Source: an uncultured Peptostreptococcaceae bacterium (GTDB lineage: Bacteria; Bacillota; Clostridia; Tissierellales; Peptoniphilaceae). From it: a DNA stretch of 64,000 nucleotides. Where the stretch lies: contig CAMYOU010000003.1 in NCBI GenBank assembly GCA_947283485.1, positions 15,184 through 79,183 of the forward strand. The letters are read 5' to 3'. Positions 24,748-31,953 of the stretch are shown piece by piece. Within the stretch, counting starts at the first letter, position 1; each line of letters starts with the position of its first letter. Below the pieces are notes generated by a model. That model did no database searches. It was given only the letters and a program-made list of their open reading frames with translations, and was not told the origin of the DNA. The translations under genes were made by a program, and so were the position numbers.

Positions 24748-26073
24748 TTACATTGCGTCCATCATGGCCTTGAAGCTTGCTTGGATTTCTTTGTAAGCAT
24801 CCTCGGGCGAAGCCGGTTTGACACTGTTCCAAGAAAGAACGGCATTCTTCCACGTATCCCAAACTTTACCGAACTCGAGGAAGAGCGGTCTAGCCGGTGC
24901 AATCTCGTAAGATTCGATGACAGCCGCGATGACTTTCTTGTCGATTTCCGGCAGATCCATCTTTGCATATTCTTCTGCGCTTACGTTCTCGAGGATTTTA
25001 CCCGTGGTCTTGAAGAGATCCGCTGCAAATTTCGGATTGACGATTTCTTGGATGAGTTTTTGAGCAACCGCCATCTTCGTTTCATCGCCTTCGATGCGTG
25101 CGTTGATGCCGAGTCCCCAGCCGCCTTTCCAGTGAACGAGCGGTTTGCCGCCGAGCGTGATCTTGTCGATCGGGAAGATTTCTAGATCGTTGCCGTCGCC
25201 TGCTTGTTTCGAGATGGTTGCGGTATCCCACGGTCCGCCAAGACGAACAACGCCTTTGCCGCCCGTTGCGAATGCGGTGTCGATATAGCCCCAGCCTGCG
25301 TCCGCATCGAAGAGTGCGGTGCCTGCATCGGCATTCTTCTTCCAGTAGTCGAAGAGTGCGGTGAACATCGCTTGTTTCTCCGGTGCGAGTTCGCTCCAAT
25401 CAGCCGTAAGATCGCTCGTGAGTTTGCCTTCGGCGTCTTTGGTGAGCGGTTCGACCATTGCAGAGTTCGTTGCCGCTACACCGTACCAGTAGTCGAAGAG
25501 CGGGAGAAGCGCCGTTGCTTCATTCGGAGCTCCATTTACTTCAACCGGTTTCGCAAGGTCAACGCCCGTTGCTTCCGCATTTGCCTTATTGGCAAAGGTG
25601 ATGAGGGTCTCGATATTGTACGGGAACGCGAGGTATTCGCCGTCTTTTACGAATTGTCCACCGATTCCCGCATCAAAATCTTTCCAACCGCCGAGTTCTT
25701 CCGCCATTTTCTTCGCATCCATTCCTGCGAGAACTTCGCGTTGTGCAAGACCGAAAATACGGTCAGCCGGGAGTGCAAAGACATCCGCTACGTCGGGGTT
25801 GCCCGCGTCGGTCGTGTCCATCGTCTCGAGGTGATCGAAGGCGCCGACTTTCTTGATCGTGATTTCCGCATCCGGATATGCTTCTTTGACGCGTGCGATT
25901 GCTGCTTCGTAATGCGGAACCCATGCTTCCTCAGCCTGTACGGTGAGTTCTACTTTGCCGGCTTCAGCCGGTTTTCCTTCTTCTTTTGTCGTCTCTGCAG
26001 GTGCTCCGCCGCATGCTGCAAGCATGAGTACGACGAATGCCAGAGCGGCAAATTTCATGATATTCTTTTTCAT
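24748..26073 (-). CDS. malE: Maltose/maltodextrin-binding lipoprotein MalE
   Basis: Binds maltodextrins outside the membrane and delivers them to MalFG. Seen: from ATG 26073 (GTGAGGA upstream) 441 residues with a lipobox LAACG (Cys21). It belongs to the extracellular solute-binding family 1, with an aromatic sugar-binding patch including LPLFDYWYGV, a HWKGGWGLG block, and a C-terminal helix set typical of MalE. The mature protein is rich in Ala, Glu and Lys. It is the first gene after a canonical promoter and operator. Oligosaccharide size preference is unknown. Confidence 0.93.
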   Translation of the reverse strand: MKKNIMKFAALAFVVLMLAACGGAPAETTKEEGKPAEAGKVELTVQAEEAWVPHYEAAIARVKEAYPDAEITIKKVGAFDHLETMDTTDAGNPDVADVFALPADRIFGLAQREVLAGMDAKKMAEELGGWKDFDAGIGGQFVKDGEYLAFPYNIETLITFANKANAEATGVDLAKPVEVNGAPNEATALLPLFDYWYGVAATNSAMVEPLTKDAEGKLTSDLTADWSELAPEKQAMFTALFDYWKKNADAGTALFDADAGWGYIDTAFATGGKGVVRLGGPWDTATISKQAGDGNDLEIFPIDKITLGGKPLVHWKGGWGLGINARIEGDETKMAVAQKLIQEIVNPKFAADLFKTTGKILENVSAEEYAKMDLPEIDKKVIAAVIESYEIAPARPLFLEFGKVWDTWKNAVLSWNSVKPASPEDAYKEIQASFKAMMDAM

Positions 26074-26107
26074 CTTGTCCTCACTTTCATTGATTTTTTT
26101 GGCAGTC

Positions 26108-26122
26108 TGAAAACGCTTGCCT
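26108..26122 (-). promoter_or_regulatory. cre-like / LacI-family operator at the mal promoter
   Basis: Minus strand AGGCAAGCGTTTTCA matches the catabolite-responsive element consensus WTGNAANCGNWNNCW at all but one fixed position. It covers about +3 to +17 of the predicted transcript, a place where CcpA or a MalR-type repressor would block elongation. I cannot distinguish the two regulators. Confidence 0.6.
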
Positions 26123-26131
26123 GACACCTTT

Positions 26132-26160
26132 ACTATACCCGATTGGCGTAGAAATGTCAA
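26132..26160 (-). promoter_or_regulatory. Canonical promoter of the mal operon
   Basis: Minus strand TTGACA (26160-26155), 17-base spacer, TATAGT (26137-26132). It is the best-matching sigma-A promoter in the window and lies about 60 bases before the malE ATG. Confidence 0.85.
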
Positions 26161-26261
26161 TCGATTTGGAAAAAGATGCCAATGTCGTCCGAAGATGTGT
26201 ATTTTCCGTTTTTCGTGCACTCTCGCGGGCGCGTCGCGTGCAAAACGAATCGAAAAAGAAT

Positions 26262-26295
26262 AAAAAACCCCGCCGTCCGGATCTCGGATGCGGGG
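26262..26295 (-). terminator. Terminator of the tmk-ricT operon
   Basis: CCCCGC at 26268-26273 pairs with GCGGGG at 26290-26295, with an inner TCCG/CGGA extension and six T on the minus strand. Confidence 0.75.
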
Positions 26296-26329
26296 ATGTG
26301 ACAAAAAGTTCGTGCAGTCTAGAAAAAAG

Positions 26330-26413
26330 TTAACGCGGTCGATGAAGATAGAGTGCGACGCCCAAGACGATGAGCACCGCGGACGAGAGGAGAAAGAGCG
26401 TCCAGAAGTCCAT
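26330..26413 (-). CDS. 27-residue single-helix membrane peptide coupled to ricT
   Basis: Seen: an ATG at 26413 shares its last base with the ricT stop (TGATG). The ORF encodes one hydrophobic helix (residues about 3-23, FWTLFLLSSAVLIVLGVALY) followed by HRPR and a TAA. It ends 35 bases before the operon terminator. No separate ribosome site is seen, so translation would depend on termination-reinitiation. Positive-end charge fits an outside-in or tail-type anchor. Conservation must be checked before accepting it. Confidence 0.4.
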   Translation of the reverse strand: MDFWTLFLLSSAVLIVLGVALYLHRPR

Positions 26414-27237
26414 CACGCTTTGGGGCAACGGCGCGCGATGACTTTCACTTCGCTCGCGTCGTATTCGTTCACCTCGGGATCGTCTTCGTCGAGCGAGCGG
26501 ACTTTCACGCGTTCTCTTAAGACTTCCGAAGAAACGACGACGCCTCTCCCGGCTTCGGTCTCGACGAGTGCGCCGACGCGCGGCACGCGTTTGTTCTTGT
26601 CGACATAGACGTCGTTCTCATAGCGCAGGCAACACATGAGTCTGCCGCAGACGCCGGAGATCTTCGAGGGATTGAGGGAGAGCGACTGCTCTTTTGCCAT
26701 CTTGATGGAGACGGGCTCAAATTCCGTTAAGAAGCGCGAGCAACAGCAGACTTGACCGCAGGAGCTCAACGCGCCGATGAGTTTGGCGTGATCGCGCACG
26801 CCGATTTGCCTGAGTTCAATGCGGGTGCGAAAGATGCTCGCGAGATCTTTGACGAGATTGCGAAAATCAACGCGTCCGTCCGCCGTGAAATAAAAGATGA
26901 CTTTGTTCATGTCAAAAGTATATTCACAGTCCACGATTTTCATCGGGAGTCCGTGTTCTTTCACTTTTTCCACGCAGATGGCGCGAGCTTCTTTTGCTTT
27001 TTCGAGATTTTTCTTGTGAATGTAGAGATCCGCTTCGTCGGCGACGCGTAAAACGGGTTTGAGCGGTTCTTTTGCCGTCGTTTCGTCCATGTCGGCAATG
27101 AGGACGGCTTCACCGATTTCCACGCCGCGGACGGTCTCGACGATGACGGGCATATGTGGACGTACGTCGAGCGCGCCCATGTCAAAACTGTAGAGTTTTC
27201 CCGCGGGGGCGAAACGCACCATGGCGACTTTAATCAT
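26413..27237 (-). CDS. ricT: RicT/YaaT, PSP1-domain regulatory protein
   Basis: RicT (YaaT) joins RicA and RicF in the Fe-S-bearing Y-complex that guides RNase Y processing in Bacillus and affects competence and sporulation. Seen: 274 residues, the normal length. Cys motifs GQVCCCSRFL near residue 162 and CGRLMCCLRYE near residue 200 are the conserved cluster ligands, and the PSP1 core lies between about 60 and 210. Overlaps holB upstream by 4 bases. The tmk-darA-holB-ricT order matches Bacillus. Confidence 0.92.
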   Translation of the reverse strand: MIKVAMVRFAPAGKLYSFDMGALDVRPHMPVIVETVRGVEIGEAVLIADMDETTAKEPLKPVLRVADEADLYIHKKNLEKAKEARAICVEKVKEHGLPMKIVDCEYTFDMNKVIFYFTADGRVDFRNLVKDLASIFRTRIELRQIGVRDHAKLIGALSSCGQVCCCSRFLTEFEPVSIKMAKEQSLSLNPSKISGVCGRLMCCLRYENDVYVDKNKRVPRVGALVETEAGRGVVVSSEVLRERVKVRSLDEDDPEVNEYDASEVKVIARRCPKA

Positions 27238-27911
27238 CGATATTCCTCCGTGATTTCATAGAACGCACGGGCAAGAAGAATGCGATCGCTTACGGGTGTC
27301 GCCGCACGGAGCGCGAGTTCTTCGAGCCTCTTTGCGAGTTTGATTCGAGTTTCTTTCATGATAGCAGTCTTGGGAGCACCGCGCAAACCCTCCTCGAGAA
27401 CGAGCGCGGATAAATCCGTGAGAAGAACTTGCGTTTGGATGTCCGCGTCGTCAAAAAGAGTGAATGCGCGCGTAAGATCGCCTTTTCCGAGTGCGTGAAA
27501 GATTTCTTTCGAAGTTTCCGCAATTACCCGCTTCGTCTCGTGACGGTGTTCGGTCATGCGGCTTAATACCGTCGGCAAGAAGGCATTGCGATCGGGCGCG
27601 AGAAAGAGGATGTACGTGTCTTCTGGCGGTTCTTCAAGCGTCTTTAGGAGGGCGTTCTGTGCGTCCTCTCGTAATTTCTCCGCGTTCGGGAAAAAGAGCA
27701 CGCGCACGGCGCGACGGGAGAGCGCGTAGATCGCGTCGCGCACTTCTTCCATCGTGTAGCGCGTCAGTTCGTAGACGTCTTTGTCGGGGAGCGAGACCTC
27801 TCGTCTCAAAAAGACCCCGATGCGTCTTCTTCCCTCCGTACGTAAAAAACCCTCATCTCGACCGGTCACAAGTTCCGCGTGAGAGAGGGTTTCCGTGATG
27901 GCGTTTTGCAT
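27234..27911 (-). CDS. holB: DNA polymerase III delta-prime-like subunit, short HolB
   Basis: Clamp-loader subunit by position and motif. Seen: 225 residues against about 330 in Bacillus. The region AEKLREDAQNALLKTLEEPPEDTYILF near residue 80 is diagnostic of HolB, and VLSRMTEH is the sensor strand. The N-terminal part that normally carries the P-loop and the four-Cys zinc module is missing; the ORF begins with a short nonstandard head. Delta-prime need not hydrolyse ATP, so the protein may still serve. ATG 27911 overlaps the darA stop by one base (TAATG). Confidence 0.85.
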   Translation of the reverse strand: MQNAITETLSHAELVTGRDEGFLRTEGRRRIGVFLRREVSLPDKDVYELTRYTMEEVRDAIYALSRRAVRVLFFPNAEKLREDAQNALLKTLEEPPEDTYILFLAPDRNAFLPTVLSRMTEHRHETKRVIAETSKEIFHALGKGDLTRAFTLFDDADIQTQVLLTDLSALVLEEGLRGAPKTAIMKETRIKLAKRLEELALRAATPVSDRILLARAFYEITEEYR

Positions 27912-28183
27912 TACATCTTCCGATATTCTTCCATCGGCAGGACAAAAATGTTCGCCATGGCGACATTCTTCTCCTCGCTCTCACGCTCGGAGACGGTTTC
28001 TTTGAGAATCGCGACGACATCGTCGACGATTTCGTCCGCAACGCCCGTTAAGATCGTGGTGTTGCCCGATTTCATAAATCCGCCCGTCGATGAGAGTTTC
28101 GTCACGGGATGTTTCGCCTGTCCGAGGCGTCTGATCGCCTCTTGCGCGATCGTGTCCTGTAAAATGGCAATGATGAGTTTCAT
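27911..28183 (-). CDS. Second c-di-AMP receptor-like protein (DarA/PstA family), short paralogue
   Basis: Seen: 90 residues, PII-like fold. The core TKLSSTGGFMKSGNTTILTGV near residue 28 keeps the ligand-loop residues (Thr, Gly-Gly-Phe, Asn). The Arg just before this motif in the neighbour is absent (Val here), and the long B-loop with its PY-P and VGGATVFVLP segments is reduced to a short ANIFVLP strand. The gene lies 13 bases after the full-length copy, which looks like a tandem duplication followed by divergence. It may bind c-di-AMP more weakly, form heterotrimers, or bind another ligand. Confidence 0.85.
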   Translation of the reverse strand: MKLIIAILQDTIAQEAIRRLGQAKHPVTKLSSTGGFMKSGNTTILTGVADEIVDDVVAILKETVSERESEEKNVAMANIFVLPMEEYRKM

Positions 28184-28195
28184 GCTTCGCCCCTC

Positions 28196-28522
28196 CTAAA
28201 CTCTGATATATCTGTCGATGGGGAGCACGAAGACCGTCGCTCCGCCCACCGTCACCTGCATGGGATAGGGAATGTACGAGTCGCCGGGCATATTCATCGT
28301 CAAATACGAGGTGTTGATCTCGCGCGTCTTGCAATGCCCCTCGATGAGTTCAAAGGCGTGCTCCAGGCGTTCGTCCTCCACGCCCATGAGGAGTGTCGTA
28401 TTCCCCGAGCGCAAAAAGCCGCCCGTCGACGAGAGCTTGGTGATGCGATAGCCCTCCTCGATGAGATCCTCCACAAGCGTATAGCTGTCCTGATCCTGCA
28501 CGATGATGATCATGAGTTTCAT
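28196..28522 (-). CDS. darA: c-di-AMP receptor DarA (PstA/YaaQ)
   Basis: Trimeric PII-like protein that binds cyclic di-AMP in Firmicutes; its output partner is unknown. Seen: 108 residues, standard length. It has RITKLSSTGGFLRSGNTTLLMGV near residue 26 with the family ligand residues, and a C-terminal VGGATVFVLP strand. It sits 3 bases after tmk, as in Bacillus and Listeria, and is followed by a shortened paralogue. Confidence 0.93.
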   Translation of the reverse strand: MKLMIIIVQDQDSYTLVEDLIEEGYRITKLSSTGGFLRSGNTTLLMGVEDERLEHAFELIEGHCKTREINTSYLTMNMPGDSYIPYPMQVTVGGATVFVLPIDRYIRV

Positions 28523-28524
28523 CC

Positions 28525-29130
28525 TTATCCCTCCTTCAGGTGATCCATGAGAATCTTCTTGGCTTCATTATACACCACTTCGGGACTTCGTGCCGCATCG
28601 ATTGCGACGGCATCCCCCGCAAGCACACGATAGCCTTCGTTCACGCGGCGAAAAAACTCCCTCCCCGATCGTTCCATGCGGTCGAGTTCGCCTTTTTTGC
28701 GGCGGACGGATTCCTCCGGATCGAGCGCGAAAAAGAGCGTGAGATCCGGCGTGAGGTCTTCGGTCGCGAAGCGCGAGAGCGCACGTACCTCCTCAATCCC
28801 CAGGCCGCGCCCGTACCCCTGATAGGCAAGGCTCGAGAGGACGTAGCGATCACAGAGGACGATCTTGCCCGCCTCGAGTGCGGGACGAACGGTCTTCTCC
28901 ACGTGATCGGCACGCGCTGCGGCGTAGAGGAGCGCCTCGGTGCGCGCCCCCATCGTGATCTCGGGATCGAGTAAGAGACTCCGGATCTTCTCCGCCACGT
29001 CCGCGCCGCCCGGTTCGCGGGTAAAGAGGGCATCCACACCCTCTTCCCGAAATTCTTTCTCGAGCCGGTTTAGAAAAGTCGATTTCCCCGCGCCGTCATT
29101 TCCTTCGACGACGACAAAAAAACCTCTCAT
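28525..29130 (-). CDS. tmk: Thymidylate kinase
   Basis: Phosphorylates dTMP to dTDP. Seen: 201 residues, P-loop EGNDGAGKST at residues 9-18, the DRY motif in CDRYVLSSLAYQG near residue 93, and a lid region with basic residues (RKKGELDRMERSGREFF). It overlaps the decarboxylase gene upstream by 4 bases (ATGA) and precedes the darA pair. Confidence 0.95.
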   Translation of the reverse strand: MRGFFVVVEGNDGAGKSTFLNRLEKEFREEGVDALFTREPGGADVAEKIRSLLLDPEITMGARTEALLYAAARADHVEKTVRPALEAGKIVLCDRYVLSSLAYQGYGRGLGIEEVRALSRFATEDLTPDLTLFFALDPEESVRRKKGELDRMERSGREFFRRVNEGYRVLAGDAVAIDAARSPEVVYNEAKKILMDHLKEG

Positions 29131-30545
29131 CGTTTGACCACTTCGAGTGCGGTGTGATCCTCTTCCATGCCCGTGACGTCCATGCCCTTTTCGATCAAGA
29201 GCTTGATGTATGCGACGAGTTCTTCCGTGATGACCTCGCCCGGTGTGACAAGCGGAATTCCGGGCGGATAGGGAATGACGAGTTGTCCCGAGATGCGCCC
29301 TGCCGCTTCGTCTAACGGAACGATTTCTTTGTCCTCATAGAACGCATCGCGAATGGACATCTTCGCTTCCATCTCCATCATCGAGAGATCCACGAGCGGA
29401 ATTTCTTCCTCAGGTGCGTGTTTCGAAATATCAAGAAGCGCGTCATAGAGTGCCATCAGTTCCTCGCGCGTATTGTTGACGCCGACCAGTGCGAGCGCAT
29501 ACCAATAATCCGCCATCTCGAGGAGAATATTGTATTTCTCATAGAGTTCGCGGCGCAGTTCGTTGCCGTTGCGACCGCGCATGTGGAAGATGATCTTGGA
29601 ACGATCCTTGTCGTAGATCTCGACCGACGGATCGTGATTTGTCGTGTAGACATAGAGCCCCGGGATCGTCTTGAGTTTCGCCGTCACTTCGTCCAGTGCT
29701 TCGATATGCTTCTTCGTCGCCTCGCGCCCCTCGTCGCTTACCATATACGCGACCGCCGCTTCGACCGACTGCATGAAAATATACGAAGGAGACGTCGTCT
29801 GGAAGGTGTTCATCATCTTGTGGAGACGCTTGATATCGACTCTGTCCGTCCCGACGTGGAGCATCGACGTCTGCGTAAAGGCGTTTAAGGTCTTGTGCGC
29901 ACTGTGGACGACGAGATCCGCCCCGAGCGAAATCGCGCTCTTCGGAAATTCATCCGAGAACGCAAAATGCGGACCGTGCGCCGCATCGACGACGAGGAAT
30001 TTCCCGCGTTCGTGGACGATCCTCGCGATCTCTCCGAGATTCGAGCAAATGCCGAAATACGTGGGATAGGTGATGACGACGGCCTTGATCTTGGGGTTTC
30101 TGTCGAGTGCCGCCTCGACGTCCTGCGGCGAAACACCGCCTAAGACATGCGCGTCGGCTTCATATTTCGGATAGACGTACTCGACATCGAGCGCGTTTAG
30201 GATCGAGCCGTTGTAGACGCATTTGTGACAATTCCTCTGAATGAGAATCGTGTCGCCCGGTTTCGTCACCGTCGCAAGCGCAATGTGCATCGCCCCCGAG
30301 GACGAATTGGCGGTGAAGACGCTGTAACGCGCGCCGTATTCCTTGGCAATGAGCGCGAGACTCTCCGCAATGACCCCGTCCGGATGTTGAAGATTGTCCG
30401 TCCCGTAGGTCTCCGTCACGTCGATCTTCGGCAGATCCTTGAGAAAATACATCCCGGTCGCCTTTTGTTTGTGACCCGGCATGTGGAAACGAATCGTCCC
30501 CTCTTCGGAGAGTTCTTTTAAGCGCGTGTAAATCGGTGTTTTCAT
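29127..30545 (-). CDS. Orn/Lys/Arg decarboxylase-family enzyme (YaaO-like)
   Basis: PLP enzyme of the fold-type I Orn/Lys/Arg decarboxylase group. Seen: 472 residues without the N-terminal wing domain of large inducible decarboxylases. The N-terminal block FHMPGHKQKATG, SSSGAMHIAL, the DAAHGPHF cofactor site near residue 188, and the PLP lysine in SAHKTLNAF near residue 220 are all clear, plus the C-terminal IPYPPGIPLVTPGE signature. Makes cadaverine, putrescine or agmatine; the substrate cannot be fixed. First gene of the tmk-ricT operon, with GGAGG 8 bases before the ATG and a TATAAT box at 30573. Confidence 0.92.
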   Translation of the reverse strand: MKTPIYTRLKELSEEGTIRFHMPGHKQKATGMYFLKDLPKIDVTETYGTDNLQHPDGVIAESLALIAKEYGARYSVFTANSSSGAMHIALATVTKPGDTILIQRNCHKCVYNGSILNALDVEYVYPKYEADAHVLGGVSPQDVEAALDRNPKIKAVVITYPTYFGICSNLGEIARIVHERGKFLVVDAAHGPHFAFSDEFPKSAISLGADLVVHSAHKTLNAFTQTSMLHVGTDRVDIKRLHKMMNTFQTTSPSYIFMQSVEAAVAYMVSDEGREATKKHIEALDEVTAKLKTIPGLYVYTTNHDPSVEIYDKDRSKIIFHMRGRNGNELRRELYEKYNILLEMADYWYALALVGVNNTREELMALYDALLDISKHAPEEEIPLVDLSMMEMEAKMSIRDAFYEDKEIVPLDEAAGRISGQLVIPYPPGIPLVTPGEVITEELVAYIKLLIEKGMDVTGMEEDHTALEVVKR

Positions 30546-30572
30546 GAGTGTACCTCCATCAGTAGTGTTCTC

Positions 30573-30578
30573 ATTATA
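30573..30578 (-). promoter_or_regulatory. -10 box of the decarboxylase-tmk operon
   Basis: Minus strand TATAAT, 28 bases upstream of the ATG at 30545; the -35 region is weak. Confidence 0.5.
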
Positions 30579-30591
30579 CTAAAAATGTACG

Positions 30592-30628
30592 AAAAAATCG
30601 CCCCGTATGGGAACTTCTCGCATACGGG
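30592..30628 (-). terminator. Terminator of the 137-residue membrane protein gene
   Basis: CCCGTATG (30602-30609) pairs with CATACGGG (30621-30628); six T follow on the minus strand. Confidence 0.7.
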
Positions 30629-30656
30629 ACGATTGTTTTTCATGAATGACCAATAT

Positions 30657-31070
30657 TTAGTGAACCATCAACCGCTGTCCGACGACATACACAACGGCAA
30701 GAGCGACGATGAGAAAAAGCACATATTGATTCACGCGCCATGTCGCATACACCCTCTTTCCCTTCACATCTTCCCGATAGTCCATCTTGAAAATGCGATG
30801 ATTGATCCACGTTCCTGCAAAGAACGGCACGACAAAGATGCAACAGAAAGCGGCGCATGAAGTGATGAAATCACCCCAAGATCCGAATTCTCGGACTTCT
30901 CGGACTGCAAGTACGCCCGGCAAAAATCGTTTTGCGAGAAACCAGAGTGCCAAGAGGACGATCACGCCTGCCAAGACTTCTGGCCCGCTGTGCGGACGAC
31001 GCGGATCATAGAGCGACAGCTCCTCCGCCGTCGTGCCTTTCGGCAAGGGTTCATTCCAACGATACTGCAT
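30657..31070 (-). CDS. Membrane protein, 137 aa, unknown
   Basis: Seen: ATG 31070 with GAGGTGA upstream. Three hydrophobic helices (about residues 30-50, 67-88 and 115-133), a polar head with PKGTT and YDPRRPHSGPE, and a charged loop between helices 2 and 3. No family recognised. It is monocistronic: its own promoter (with seven G in the spacer) and its own terminator. If that homopolymer varies, the protein would be phase-variable, which fits an envelope role. Confidence 0.6.
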   Translation of the reverse strand: MQYRWNEPLPKGTTAEELSLYDPRRPHSGPEVLAGVIVLLALWFLAKRFLPGVLAVREVREFGSWGDFITSCAAFCCIFVVPFFAGTWINHRIFKMDYREDVKGKRVYATWRVNQYVLFLIVALAVVYVVGQRLMVH

Positions 31071-31154
31071 AGAATCACCTCATCTTCCTTTCCGTTCGAT
31101 CTCGTATCTTGTCCTCACGGAGACACCTCAACGAATACGCTTTCTTATACTCCT

Positions 31155-31182
31155 ATCATACCCCCCCGTCCGCGTTTTGCAA
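31155..31182 (-). promoter_or_regulatory. Promoter with a G7 tract in its 16-bp spacer
   Basis: Minus strand TTGCAA (31182-31177), 16 bases ending in seven G (31167-31161), then TATGAT (31160-31155). It drives the 137-residue membrane protein gene. A slip of one or two G would move the spacer to the optimal 17 or to 15. Confidence 0.5.
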
Positions 31183-31199
31183 CGAAATTCCGCTCCAAA

Positions 31200-31227
31200 A
31201 AAGAAAAAAGATGCCCTAGGGCATCTT
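31200..31227 (-). terminator. Terminator overlapping the deacetylase stop codon
   Basis: AAGATGCCC (31208-31216) pairs with GGGCATCTT (31219-31227); the TAG stop forms the two-base loop region and a long T-rich run follows on the minus strand. Confidence 0.8.
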
Positions 31228-31953
31228 GGAAAGATGAAAAAAGGCTGCGAGCGCGTCGGGCATGTTCCGGGCGGCATCGGGATGCGCTTTACCTTCGGTG
31301 CCGTCGTGGAGGACGAAGATCGTATCGGGTCCGTCGATCGCGCGGAGTCTCCGTACGAGCTCGTCGGTCTCAGGGTTTTCCCAGTCCGCGACGAGTTTTG
31401 ACCAGTGAAACGGGATGAGTCCGTGCGAGAGGGAGAAGAAGAGCGTCGTGAGTGTCCACGTCCCGTGCGGAGGTCGGAAGAAACGCACGCGTGCCATGGA
31501 GCGAAGGCTCGCGAGTCCGCGGGACAGGCTCATCCATTCCGCGACGGGGAAGAGTTTCGGGAGGAGGACGTGTTTCTCTCCGTGAAAGCCGATCTCGTGT
31601 CCGCGCTCCGTGATTTCACGGATGAGTTCGGGATGTGCGAGTGCTTTTTCCGCAAGGACGAAGAAGATCGCCCGTTCACCCGCCGCGTCGAGGATGTCGA
31701 GGACGCGCTCGGTCACTCCGGGCGTGGGTCCGTCGTCAAAGGTAAAGATTCGCCGCCCCATGCGCGGACGGTGCCGACAGAGGAGGTTCGGCAGGACAAA
31801 ATAGAGAAAGAGTGCGATCAGAACGCGAAGAAGGACGGCAGGGATGCCGCCCGAGAAAAAACCTTTCATGCTGAAGTTCGTCGCGTCTCCGCCGGCGAAA
31901 AAATCGGCAAATCCATCGAGTTTCGTAAGAAACGTTTCTTGTCCGGGAGTCAT
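31216..31953 (-). CDS. Membrane-anchored polysaccharide deacetylase (NodB/CE4)
   Basis: Removes N-acetyl (or other acyl) groups from a cell-wall or surface polysaccharide. Seen: 245 residues, one helix at about 37-55, then a CE4 domain with TFDDGPTP at 71-78 (catalytic and metal Asp), metal ligands His124 and His128 in GFHGEKH, RPPHG near residue 160 and LHDG near the C-terminus. All catalytic motifs are intact. The start overlaps the glycosyltransferase stop by 4 bases, so the two enzymes probably act on one glycan or glycolipid. Confidence 0.9.
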   Translation of the reverse strand: MTPGQETFLTKLDGFADFFAGGDATNFSMKGFFSGGIPAVLLRVLIALFLYFVLPNLLCRHRPRMGRRIFTFDDGPTPGVTERVLDILDAAGERAIFFVLAEKALAHPELIREITERGHEIGFHGEKHVLLPKLFPVAEWMSLSRGLASLRSMARVRFFRPPHGTWTLTTLFFSLSHGLIPFHWSKLVADWENPETDELVRRLRAIDGPDTIFVLHDGTEGKAHPDAARNMPDALAAFFHLSKMP

